Below are positions 35,598 through 44,053 of a stretch of 64,000 bases of DNA, piece by piece. The position numbers and the translations under genes are program-made. Source of the DNA: Gelidibacter sediminis (GTDB lineage Bacteria; Bacteroidota; Bacteroidia; Flavobacteriales; Flavobacteriaceae). The stretch's first letter is position 1; each line of letters starts with the position of its first letter. The notes beneath the pieces are model-generated. The model was not told the DNA's origin and did no database searches. It saw only the letters and a program-made list of their open reading frames with translations. Location: NCBI RefSeq assembly GCF_004364975.1, contig NZ_SOBW01000008.1, positions 804,610 through 868,609 of the forward strand. The letters run 5' to 3'.

Positions 35598-35777
35598 ATG
35601 CGTAACTTACTATATTCATTACTCATCCAATTACCACCGGGGACTCGAAACCCAGATGATAACAGTCCCATGGATTTTTCCAATCCCTTTGATCTCATTG
35701 TCTATATCATTCTGCCCATTCTATTGATCATCTTTTATATATTATGGAGAAGGAGCAAAAGACGCAATAGAGACTAG
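35598..35777 (+). CDS. 59-residue membrane protein
   Basis: A short frame (MRNLLYSLLIQLPPGTRNPD then DNSPMDFSNPFDLIVYIILP and ILLIIFYILWRRSKRRNRD). One hydrophobic N-terminal stretch, a short Pro/Asp-rich loop and a clear membrane helix (about 33-50) ending in a strongly basic tail. Good start context after TATAC-AAAAA and an exact stop before the next gene. The function is unknown; I recall similar short proteins in flavobacterial genomes but cannot name the family. Confidence 0.65.
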   Translation: MRNLLYSLLIQLPPGTRNPDDNSPMDFSNPFDLIVYIILPILLIIFYILWRRSKRRNRD

Positions 35778-35821
35778 AATCTGTTTAAGACTTGAATTAA
35801 TCCACTAACAATAACCTTTCC

Positions 35822-37024
35822 ATGTTACAAAATGTTTTAATAGAACGTCAAATTTATGCTTCAGAAGAACATAAAATGATGCAACAAATGATTCAAGATT
35901 TCATAAAAAATGAGATCATGGATCATATAGACGAATGGGAAAACAATGGCATGGTCAGTCGCGAGATTTGGGAACGTGCGGGCGAATTGGGATTGTTGTG
36001 CATTGACATGCCCGAGCAGTATGGTGGCAGTGGATTGGATTATAGTTTTAGTGCGCTCTTTATTGAAGAATTAGGCAAAGAAGGCATTAACGGCCCAGGG
36101 TTTTCATTGCATTCAGATATTGTAGCACCTTACCTTTTAAAATATGGGACGAAGGCTCAAAAAGAGGCATACCTCCCAAAAATGGCTTCCGGTAAAATGA
36201 TCACGTCTATCGGGATGACTGAGCCCAATTGTGGAAGCGACTTAAAAGCGATTAGAACTACTGCTGTTGACAAAGGAGACCATTATTTGGTTAACGGACA
36301 GAAAACTTTTATCACCAATGGGTATATGTGCGACATGTCTATTGTTGCTGTAAAAACCCATCCGGGGACAGAAAAAGAAGGCGTGTCCTTATTGATTATG
36401 GAAAGTGCTTGGAATGGATTTGAAAAAGGCATTCCGTTTAAGAAAATTGGCATGAAAGCTCAAGATACCTGCGAGCTGTTTTTTGATAATGTTAAAGTCC
36501 CCAAAGAAAATTTATTGGGTGAAGAAGGTTTAGGCTTTAAAATTATGATGACTGAATTGGCCAGAGAACGCTTAACAGTAGCACTAAACGCCATTGGTGG
36601 GGCAGAAGGAGCCATAGAAAAAACCATTGCTTATACCTCTACCAGAACGGCGTTTAAACAACCTATTGCCGGTTTCCAGAACACCCAATTCAAGTTGGCC
36701 GAATGTGCCACGCAACTACAATTACATCAAGCGTTTTTAGACCGCTGTACCCAATTGTTATCGACACATCAACTCACTGCTGAAAGCGCATCTATGGCGA
36801 AATATTCTGCCACCGAAATGCACAGTAAAGTAGTGGACGAATGTCTACAGCTTTTTGGAGGCTATGGCTATATGTGGGATTACCCAATCGCGCGGATGTA
36901 TGCCGATAACCGTGTGGCCAGAATTTACGCTGGAACCAATGAAATCATGAAAATATTGATTGCGCGTGGCTTGTTTAAGGAAGTGTTTGAGCAGATGAAG
37001 AAAGAATCTAGACCGATTCGCTGA
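35822..37024 (+). CDS. Acyl-CoA dehydrogenase (long-chain/isovaleryl type)
   Basis: 400 residues of the flavin-dependent acyl-CoA dehydrogenase family. Blocks: GMTEPNCGSDLKAI (FAD/substrate loop), the middle beta domain with KTFITNG, TELARERLTVAL, FGGYGYMWDYPIARMYADN and RIYAGTNEIMKILIARGL. The position of the common catalytic Glu (YEGT) is Ala (YAGT), while the alternative base Glu in ELARERL is present, as in long-chain and isovaleryl dehydrogenases. The C-terminal SRPIR and stop derive from the adjacent tandem repeat (see repeat at 37011), so the original tail may have differed. Confidence 0.93.
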   Translation: MLQNVLIERQIYASEEHKMMQQMIQDFIKNEIMDHIDEWENNGMVSREIWERAGELGLLCIDMPEQYGGSGLDYSFSALFIEELGKEGINGPGFSLHSDIVAPYLLKYGTKAQKEAYLPKMASGKMITSIGMTEPNCGSDLKAIRTTAVDKGDHYLVNGQKTFITNGYMCDMSIVAVKTHPGTEKEGVSLLIMESAWNGFEKGIPFKKIGMKAQDTCELFFDNVKVPKENLLGEEGLGFKIMMTELARERLTVALNAIGGAEGAIEKTIAYTSTRTAFKQPIAGFQNTQFKLAECATQLQLHQAFLDRCTQLLSTHQLTAESASMAKYSATEMHSKVVDECLQLFGGYGYMWDYPIARMYADNRVARIYAGTNEIMKILIARGLFKEVFEQMKKESRPIR

Positions 37025-37400
37025 TAGAATTAAGAATTAAGATCGCTTCGCTATTAGAATTAAGAATTTAGACCGCTTCGCTGCAAGAATCAAGAATCAA
37101 GATTTGGATGGTGGAAATGTTTATGTTTTAATTTCAGATTTAAAATTTCGTGAAATTCGTGCAATTCGTGTCCAATAGAATCAAGACCGCTTCGCTGCTA
37201 GAATCAAGAATCAAGACTTGGTTGGTGGAAATGTTTATGTTTTAATTTTAGATTTAAAAATTCGTGAAATTCGTGCAATTCGTGTCTTATAGAATTAAGA
37301 CCGCTTCACTGTTAGCATTTAGAATCTAGATTTGGTTGGTGGAAATGTTTATGTTTTTAGTTCAGATTTAAAACTTCGTGAAATTCGTGCAATTCGTGTC
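37011..37400 (+). repeat. Tandem repeat array, 30-bp then 114-bp units
   Basis: The unit GACCGCTTCGCTG...GAATTAAGAATTA recurs every 30 bases at 37011, 37041 and 37071, and a larger unit recurs every 114 bases at 37071, 37185 and 37299, each containing TTGGTTGGTGGAAATG (or close) and TTCGTGAAATTCGTGCAATT. The first 14 bases are the last codons and stop of the acyl-CoA dehydrogenase gene. No coding potential in the array. Confidence 0.9.
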
Positions 37401-37568
37401 AAAAAAACACGCACTTCATTAAAGATGCTTTACAATTGGAGTTTCGTAACTGTATATTTCTTGTGTTTTCTCAAAGTAGATGTATTAGAAACATGAATTC
37501 GCGCTTCAGCTCATCAAAAAATCACGTATCTTTAGCATTCTTATAAAAGCTAAAATCCCAATGAATTT
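37401..37568. other. Intergenic region without a gene
   Basis: 168 bases between the repeat array and the next gene. TATCTTTA about 37 bases before the start is close to the Bacteroidota -7 box. I see nothing else. Confidence 0.5.
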
Positions 37569-38513
37569 ATGAAGTATGTGATGTCATTACTGTTTGTCGT
37601 CTTATTATTTGGCTGCAAAGAAGTGAATTCTAATGACGAAAATAAACTACGAAAATTTGTAGAACAATGGAATGAGGCGCATACACTTTTAAAATCGCCT
37701 TATTTAGCACCTAATTACATGAATGTGGTCTCCTATTACGGGAAACAACGCACCAGAGCACAAGTCATGCAGGACAAAAAGATGCTATTTGAACAATTTC
37801 CTGATTATACCCAAAGTATTTTAAACGATGAAATTGAAGTCACGGAAGAGGCAGGAAAATATTTGGTGACCTTTACCACACACGTTAGGTATAACGGAAT
37901 AGAAACTGATTACGATTCTTATCTATCAGTAACAATTAAAAACGGCGATTTTAGAATCCTACGAGAAGGCGTGGCTGAATCAGGTAACAATTTGGATGCT
38001 CCTATTTTTCCGAAGGCACGCGAAAATAATCGCATTATCGCTAATAAAAGGCAGCTTTTTGGCGATTTTAATGGCGATGGATTATCAGATTATGCCACGG
38101 TCATTTCCCCAGAAGTAATCTCAACTGAGACGACTGAAGGTCAAAATAACGATGGCGTAAAATGTAAAGGTGGGTGTGAGAGCATTATCGTTTTTAGTAG
38201 TAGCGACTTAGAGAATATCACCATAAAAGGAGCGTACAAATCGGAGCTAGAAAACCTCAAGGACCTGAATAGAGATGGTGCTGATGAGATTGGCTTTTGG
38301 GATATCAAGCCCACATCCAAGACCTTATACGTGTTTAATGCCACCAATGGCGCCTTACTTACCCAACCGATTTTTATTAACACCACAGTGCATAAAGGCT
38401 TAAAACTTATTGATGTTTTTAAGAAATCAGGTGTCAACAAAATTACGGTTACCCGCAGTGTGGAGCAAGATGGCAAATGGGCACTAAAAAGCCAAATTAT
38501 TATGTTGGACTAG
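37569..38513 (+). CDS. Lipoprotein with NTF2-like and FG-GAP-like parts
   Basis: 314 residues; lipobox LLFGC (Cys16) predicts an outer-membrane or periplasmic lipoprotein. The N-terminal half (25-135) looks like an SnoaL/NTF2-like domain (VEQWNEAHTLL, ILNDEIEVTEEAGKYLVTFT). The C-terminal part has calcium-type FG-GAP/VCBS blocks, FGDFNGDGLSDYATVI and LKDLNRDGADEIGFWDIKP. I do not know a function. Convergent with the 2H-phosphoesterase gene, whose stop lies 4 bases away. Confidence 0.75.
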   Translation: MKYVMSLLFVVLLFGCKEVNSNDENKLRKFVEQWNEAHTLLKSPYLAPNYMNVVSYYGKQRTRAQVMQDKKMLFEQFPDYTQSILNDEIEVTEEAGKYLVTFTTHVRYNGIETDYDSYLSVTIKNGDFRILREGVAESGNNLDAPIFPKARENNRIIANKRQLFGDFNGDGLSDYATVISPEVISTETTEGQNNDGVKCKGGCESIIVFSSSDLENITIKGAYKSELENLKDLNRDGADEIGFWDIKPTSKTLYVFNATNGALLTQPIFINTTVHKGLKLIDVFKKSGVNKITVTRSVEQDGKWALKSQIIMLD

Positions 38514-38517
38514 ACTT

Positions 38518-39207
38518 TTATTTCGATTCCCAAAGTAATTTTCTGGCCGTTCCATAGTTCCCCAATTGATACAGCGCTAAAGTAGGGGCCATAAATTTTG
38601 TTGGACGAAATTTATGAGTCTCTAAACTATCTAAAACGGACGTATCTGCTACGCCTAAACTGATGTGCGGATTATAGTTTTCATAGCTGTGATCACTCAC
38701 AAACTTCGGTACGTAGGCAAATGTAAAATCGTCAATAGGCGTTCCATCCTCATTTTGCACATACGATGCTTGGGAACCATTGCTCAAACTGAACGGTTCT
38801 AAAATTTTAATCACCTTTTCATGTAGTCGCATGAGCGGTTCACTTTTTTCGATCCCCATTGAAGCGAAACTTGCTTCTTGGCCCTTATTATATTGGAGTT
38901 TGTCCACCAAAAGGGTCTCATTTTCTATGGTTTCATAAAGCCCCTCGAGTACTTTTTCTATTTCAGGCACATCGCTTTCATTGACATAGGCCTGTATTAG
39001 GGTGATGTGGGGAATATGTTGAGCGTCTAAAGTAAAATTGTTTGGATTGTTTTCTAACACCGATTTGTTCAAAGCAACCGCTTGATTATATACGTCTTGG
39101 GGAAGCGTGAGAAGTACATCGATAGCGATGACGTTTTCTTGCTTTTGTCCACAGGAATAGGTAAGGGTCAGGATTAAAAAGGAAATGATCAGGTACTTCA
39201 ACTTCAT
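38518..39207 (-). CDS. Exported 2H phosphoesterase-like lipoprotein
   Basis: 229 residues starting at ATG 39207 (MKLKYLIISFLILTLTYSC), giving a signal with lipobox TYSC (Cys19). The mature protein has the paired H-x-T/S motifs of the 2H phosphoesterase superfamily: HIT (67-69, in QHIPHITLIQ) and HIS (181-183, in YNPHISLGV). Related enzymes (LigT, cyclic phosphodiesterases) act on 2',3'-cyclic or 2'-5' linked nucleotides. An exported location is uncommon and may mean a role with extracellular cyclic nucleotides or a non-enzymatic one. The longer in-frame start at 39285 would hide the signal, so I reject it. Confidence 0.78.
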   Translation of the reverse strand: MKLKYLIISFLILTLTYSCGQKQENVIAIDVLLTLPQDVYNQAVALNKSVLENNPNNFTLDAQHIPHITLIQAYVNESDVPEIEKVLEGLYETIENETLLVDKLQYNKGQEASFASMGIEKSEPLMRLHEKVIKILEPFSLSNGSQASYVQNEDGTPIDDFTFAYVPKFVSDHSYENYNPHISLGVADTSVLDSLETHKFRPTKFMAPTLALYQLGNYGTARKLLWESK

Positions 39208-39329
39208 ATTAACACGTAAATTAATGCGGTCAAAAATAACCAAAATGTGACACATTCCCTTTTTTAAGGCTTTAATAACGCACACTTCGTTGTTAGCTTT
39301 TCAACCAGGAACATTTTAATTGTTATTGA

Positions 39330-40505
39330 TTAAGCATCCAAAACCACAGTTTCCTTTTTCGCCGTTTTATTAATTTTTAATTGCAATAAAAACACCATCG
39401 CTATAAACGCCACTCCAAAAATGAGCAATAACATTATGATTTCTGAGGATACGGAGGCAAAATCGCCACCATAAAAAGCTATTTTACGAAATGCACTCAA
39501 AAATTGCGTCACCGGAATAAACTGCGCCACACTTGCAATAACCTCAGGAATTGCAGCCGTCGGCCAGGTAAATCCGCTCAAAATAAATGCAGGCGTAGAG
39601 ATGACCATCAATAATTCGGTTGCTTTTAACTGACTAGGGATGGCGATAGAAAATAACATTCCAATAGCCATAGACGCCAAGGTCAACAAGATGGTTAGGA
39701 CCAACATTGGGAAATTGAAAATATCTGCCGTAATCTTAAAAAATGGGAAAAATGAGCTAACAATTCCCCAAATAAAAGGCAACATGATTAAAAATGGTGT
39801 CGCTTTTAGTAAAATAAGGTATAACGACGACTTGTGATTTTTTACCAAATTCGCAAAATACCCATCTTCAAAATCTCTTGAAAACGCCAAAGCCATTGCT
39901 AAAAATATAATTTGTTGCATAATAGCAGCCATAATCCCTGGCAACATAAACGTCACATAGTTTCCGGTAGAATTATAGAGTTTATTAAAGTTGATTTTAA
40001 AACTTTCGAAGGATGCTTTGGCCTGGTCTGGATGCATGCCTTGTTTTTTAAGCCCTTCAATTTCAATCCCTGCATTCATCGTCATCAACACCGTGTTAAT
40101 GTGATTACTTGCCGTGTTGGCGTTCACGATATTGGCCATGTTCAAATCTACACGAATTTCAGGGTGCTTCTTTTGTAGCACGTTCTTTTCAAAATCGGTA
40201 GGAAAGGTAATCACTGCCGCATATTGCTCGGTAGGCATTTCGGCAACAATATTCCCAGAAGTTGGGCGCACATCTTTTACAAACAAACCTTCATTTGCTA
40301 TAAACGCATCAATAATTTGATCGGTTACCGGACTGCGGTCTTGATCTACAATAACAATCGGTAAATCTTTAACCTTGGCCTGTTGGTATACAAAGCCGAA
40401 CAAAATTCCGTACCCAATTGGGGCTCCGAAAAAGATAGCCATCAATACGCTATTTGAAAAAATACGCTTGAATTCTACCTTAAGTAAGCTTTTGAAATCT
40501 TTCAT
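39330..40505 (-). CDS. ABC-2-type permease of an efflux system
   Basis: 391 residues with a membrane helix at about 15-38, a large periplasmic domain (GSIV..AVITFPTDFEKNVLQ region, 50-180) and five C-terminal helices (AAIMQQIIFLAMALAF, LILLKATPFLIMLPFIWG, FNFPMLVLTILLTLASMAIG, FILSGFTWPTAAIPEV). This is the YhhJ/YbhR type that works with an HlyD adaptor and TolC. No ATPase gene is next to it, and there is one permease gene rather than two. It lies 6 bases downstream of the HlyD gene stop in the same operon. Confidence 0.88.
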   Translation of the reverse strand: MKDFKSLLKVEFKRIFSNSVLMAIFFGAPIGYGILFGFVYQQAKVKDLPIVIVDQDRSPVTDQIIDAFIANEGLFVKDVRPTSGNIVAEMPTEQYAAVITFPTDFEKNVLQKKHPEIRVDLNMANIVNANTASNHINTVLMTMNAGIEIEGLKKQGMHPDQAKASFESFKINFNKLYNSTGNYVTFMLPGIMAAIMQQIIFLAMALAFSRDFEDGYFANLVKNHKSSLYLILLKATPFLIMLPFIWGIVSSFFPFFKITADIFNFPMLVLTILLTLASMAIGMLFSIAIPSQLKATELLMVISTPAFILSGFTWPTAAIPEVIASVAQFIPVTQFLSAFRKIAFYGGDFASVSSEIIMLLLIFGVAFIAMVFLLQLKINKTAKKETVVLDA

Positions 40506-40511
40506 GGGTTA

Positions 40512-41468
40512 CTATTTGATAAGAATGGTTGCGTTAGTATAAAACTGTTGTTTGGATACATCTGATGTTGGCACCACTTTCAATTCATAGATAGACTCAG
40601 ACAAGTTGTATAAAGGCGCCGTACTGGTAATGTCAGCATACTGTGCCATTTGTTTAATAGCGACAATTTTAGCGCTTGTCTCATCTTTTGTATAAGGATT
40701 GATTAACGTCAATTCCTGACCCAATTTGAAGTCGTAAATTTTAGATTCCGGAATGGTAAATCTGAAATACAGACTGTTGGTTTTGTAGCCATTAAACATG
40801 GTATAGCCCGGCGTTAACAATTCGCCTTCCTCTAAACTTATGGTCTCCACAGTCATATCTGCTGGGGCAATCATATATTGTTCATCAGAGGCTGACAAGA
40901 CTTCTTCCTTAGCACCTACGGCACGGTCCAATTGGCCTTGTGCCTGTGCGATTTGTTCTGAACGCGCTCCTTTTCTAACCTCATCACGCTTTGCTTCCAA
41001 AGCTTTTACTTGAGCTTTAGCCATATTGAGTTTCATACGTACCTCATCAAATTGCTGTTGACTCACCAGCGAATCCTGATACATGTTTTGCAATCTGTTA
41101 TACGACTCTTGGGCAAACTCCAATTGCGCTCTACCAGAGTTTAATTGGCCTTCAATTTGGTTCAACTGTTCAATTGTAGCGCCGTTAGTAGCCAGATTTA
41201 ATTGACCTTTGGCAGCCGTTATAGCTCCTTCAGCCTGTGCAAGTTTTGCATTGACTTCAGGGGTATTCATCAATGCTAGTGTATCACCTTTTTTAACCGT
41301 TTGACCTTCTTCAACGTAAATTTTTTCAATTCGTCCACCAATTTTGCTGCTAACAGCAATGGTTTCAAATTTCACTTTTCCACGGTTGGAAGTTATTTTA
41401 TCGTTTTTACAAGCGTTTAAAGAGAGTAGGGCAAAAGCGCCTAAAAGTATGTGTGTATATGTTTTCAT
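40512..41468 (-). CDS. HlyD-family membrane-fusion adaptor
   Basis: 318 residues; signal or lipobox (LLSLNAC, Cys20). The barrel-sandwich lipoyl-like pieces IGGRIEKIYVEEGQTVKKGD and MIAPADMTVETISLEEGELL flank a long coiled coil (about 75-185; INQIEGQLNSGRAQLEFAQ type). Periplasmic adaptor linking the inner-membrane permease to the TolC-like channel. It lies between the TolC and permease genes with a 19-base gap from the former. Confidence 0.93.
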   Translation of the reverse strand: MKTYTHILLGAFALLSLNACKNDKITSNRGKVKFETIAVSSKIGGRIEKIYVEEGQTVKKGDTLALMNTPEVNAKLAQAEGAITAAKGQLNLATNGATIEQLNQIEGQLNSGRAQLEFAQESYNRLQNMYQDSLVSQQQFDEVRMKLNMAKAQVKALEAKRDEVRKGARSEQIAQAQGQLDRAVGAKEEVLSASDEQYMIAPADMTVETISLEEGELLTPGYTMFNGYKTNSLYFRFTIPESKIYDFKLGQELTLINPYTKDETSAKIVAIKQMAQYADITSTAPLYNLSESIYELKVVPTSDVSKQQFYTNATILIK

Positions 41469-41487
41469 GTCTTAAGTTGTTGTAGGG

Positions 41488-42861
41488 TTAGTAAGTGAGG
41501 ATGCCTTTGGCGTGTAACAAATCGGCTACAGCACGGCGTTCGTTAAAATAGGATTCTTGTAATTTAAAATTGGCTTTTTCAACATCATTTAATGCATCAA
41601 GCACATCGTTAATGGACGCTAAATTGTTTTTATACTGTTTGTTGATCATTTCGTAAGTGTCATTTGCCAATTCAATTTCTTTCTGCACAATTGTGGTGTT
41701 TTGCAGTGCCGCCTGATATGTTAATTCTGCTTTTGTGATACTCAAAGCAATCATCTCTTCAGCATCTTCTATTTGGTCACGGTATCTTTGACTTTCCAAA
41801 AGCGTTTTTTTGCTGTTCAATCGGGATTGGTTGCCATCAAAAATCGTCCATCGCACACCTGCACCAATAAACCACTTAGGATCTAGGAGCGATAAATCGT
41901 CTTCAATAAATTCATAATGACCTTTTACCGCAATTTTCGGAATAAAACTGCTTTTCTCCATTTTGGCTTTGTATAGGGTCGCTTTTTCAGCTTCTTCCAA
42001 TGCCTTAATTTCGTTGCGCTTTTCAACGTTAGCGACTTCTGAAACTGCAAAGGATTGCAATTCTGGATCTAACAATCTTAAATTTTCTTTCGTTTCGCCT
42101 GTCAATTGGTGTAGAAGTTCAATAAGTAAGATGTTGTTGTGTTCAAACTCTAATTGTTTGCCTGCCAATTGCTGTTGTGCCAATTCAATTTTTTTCCTGC
42201 TGATAGGTGTCGCCAAGCCATTTTCAATCGCTTTTTTCACATAAAACACCTGTTCGTTTAAATAGTCTTCAGATGCCGAAAGGACTTTTTTAGAGGCTTT
42301 TACCAAGGCTAATTTGTCATAAGCTTCAATAATTTGTAAAGCGACTTTGTCTTTTTCGGCTAGTCCTACATAGTTTAGGGACGATTCTTTATGTCGACTT
42401 GCCTTTAGGGCGTTGGTCGCTTCGAATCCGCTAAACAATACCCAATCTAAATCCACCGACGATTTTAAAATGTTTTTATTTTGAAGGTTGGGAACTTCTG
42501 TTAAAGGAATATTTTCAGGAAACGGTGTATTAAATGGAATCCCAATAGCATCCTTAATGACCAATTTCTGAGTCCCAATCAGTAAATTCCGAGTGTTTTC
42601 ATCAAAGGTAATGTCGTCATTCAGCCTTGTGTAGCTCCCGTTAAGAGTGATTTTTGGCAAGAAAACAGACTTCGCTAATTGCTGATCTATTTGCGCTTGT
42701 GCGGCATCAATTTGATTGGAATTGACCTGATGATTCTTAGTGATGCCTTTTTGAATCAATTCTTTAAGTACAGGATCTAATTGTTGTGCTGAAAGTGACG
42801 ATGGGACTGCAATTGCAACAACCATCAAAAATAATCTTAAGACACTGTTTTTTAAATTCAT
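41488..42861 (-). CDS. TolC-family outer-membrane channel
   Basis: 457 residues; signal peptide ending SSLSAQQ. Two TolC-like structural repeats with long helices (ELIQKGITKNHQVNSNQIDA, KELIQ) and beta-strand pairs (KITLNGSYTRLND, KIAVKGHYEF). Outer-membrane exit duct for the HlyD/ABC-2 efflux system encoded downstream. First gene after the divergent-free 148-base gap from the Crp-type regulator. Confidence 0.93.
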   Translation of the reverse strand: MNLKNSVLRLFLMVVAIAVPSSLSAQQLDPVLKELIQKGITKNHQVNSNQIDAAQAQIDQQLAKSVFLPKITLNGSYTRLNDDITFDENTRNLLIGTQKLVIKDAIGIPFNTPFPENIPLTEVPNLQNKNILKSSVDLDWVLFSGFEATNALKASRHKESSLNYVGLAEKDKVALQIIEAYDKLALVKASKKVLSASEDYLNEQVFYVKKAIENGLATPISRKKIELAQQQLAGKQLEFEHNNILLIELLHQLTGETKENLRLLDPELQSFAVSEVANVEKRNEIKALEEAEKATLYKAKMEKSSFIPKIAVKGHYEFIEDDLSLLDPKWFIGAGVRWTIFDGNQSRLNSKKTLLESQRYRDQIEDAEEMIALSITKAELTYQAALQNTTIVQKEIELANDTYEMINKQYKNNLASINDVLDALNDVEKANFKLQESYFNERRAVADLLHAKGILTY

Positions 42862-43009
42862 TAGTAAATGGTTTTAAATACTAGGCAAAATTACGTATCA
42901 ATATCTTGATTTCCTTTGACCTATGTCAAAAAAACGGAGGTAGGTGTAAGGTTTGAGGGTGTAAGTTGTAGGTTTGAAGTGGATTTCAAAATGTTGATTA
43001 GTGAATACT

Positions 43010-43567
43010 TTACTTACGGATGCGGCTGAGGGTTTCTTGGGTCATGCCCAAATAAGAAGCAATATGGCCAAGCGGTACTTGATGGACAATATCAGGGAAT
43101 TCGGCCAACATATAATCGTAGCGTTCTTTGGCGGTTTGAAATTGGATGGCGTTGAGCTTATTCACAATTTTAGTGAGCATTTCTGTTGTCACTAATCTTC
43201 CTAATTTTTCCATCTTGTGGTATTTTGCAAAGAGTTGGTCTATGTCTTTTTTTGATATGCTAAATACCACGGAATCTACCAAGACTTCCAAATTGTACAA
43301 GCTTGGTGTTTGTTGAAAAAAACTGTCGGCGCTGGTCATAAATTTTCCAACTCCAAAAAACCATTGGGTAATTTCTTTTCCGTTTTCATTAGTGTAAAAA
43401 CTTCGGCCCATACCTTGTTCTATAAAATATAAGGTTTTGCATATATCACCTTGATTAACGAGTAGCTGGCTTTTAGATACAGTCTCTTTTTTGAAATGAC
43501 TTTGGATGTCATTCAATTCTTTATTTGTAAAAGGAACCAAAGTGCCAAGAAATTCATATATGCTCAT
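43010..43567 (-). CDS. Crp/Fnr-family regulator upstream of the efflux operon
   Basis: 185 residues: cyclic-nucleotide-binding-like fold (NQGDICKTLYFIEQGMGRSF, FFGVGKFMTSADSFFQQ) and a C-terminal HTH (HIASYLGMTQETLSRIRK). Single cysteine in the beta roll (GDIC), no Fe-S motif. Same strand and 148 bases upstream of the TolC gene, so it may be its regulator (inference). The ligand is unknown. Confidence 0.9.
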   Translation of the reverse strand: MSIYEFLGTLVPFTNKELNDIQSHFKKETVSKSQLLVNQGDICKTLYFIEQGMGRSFYTNENGKEITQWFFGVGKFMTSADSFFQQTPSLYNLEVLVDSVVFSISKKDIDQLFAKYHKMEKLGRLVTTEMLTKIVNKLNAIQFQTAKERYDYMLAEFPDIVHQVPLGHIASYLGMTQETLSRIRK

Positions 43568-44053
43568 AGTATAGTGCTAAACCTTATTAATATTGGCATT
43601 TGACAAGATAGGTAAAAATGTAAAACAGCAAAAGACACTAATAACAATTACTGTTTTTTATTAAAAACTGATCACTAAAATAATCATCAAACCCAAGGAA
43701 ATCTTCCCCAAATACATCTGATTCAATCTCTTAATTTAAAAGTTGGACAGCATGTGCTAAACCAGTTTTTAAAACTTATTTTAGACATATTTTTTTTACA
43801 TTGGATTAATTGACTCATCAGTATAAGGACTGGTATCACAATAAATAGAATCTCTCACACCATCTAAAAACAAATGCCTAATTTTGCAGTCATTTGTTGA
43901 CAGAGCTTCAAAACTTTCCTTTCCAGTTAAATTTAAGACATCGCAGAATATAGCCATTTAACGATTTGGCTTAAAAATATTATGTTGATGATGGAAGTAT
44001 TGCATGTCAATTAAACGCATCAGGACATTAAGGTATTCTTTATTCATGAAGAT
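43568..44053. other. 486-base intergenic region
   Basis: Upstream of the divergent regulator and the MFS gene. It holds a TAATTTTG box at 43879-43886, which would give a 5' leader of about 160 bases for the MFS gene. I see no gene or stable hairpin in the rest. Confidence 0.5.
43879..43886 (+). promoter_or_regulatory. Possible promoter -7 box
   Basis: TAATTTTG matches TAnnTTTG, followed by CAGTCATTTG. It lies far (168 bases) before the MFS start at 44054. Confidence 0.3.

Noticed and set aside
37011-37400. Regularly spaced repeats that might be a CRISPR array
   Set aside because: The units are directly adjacent with no unique spacers, are long (114 bp) with internal similarity, and no cas gene is near.
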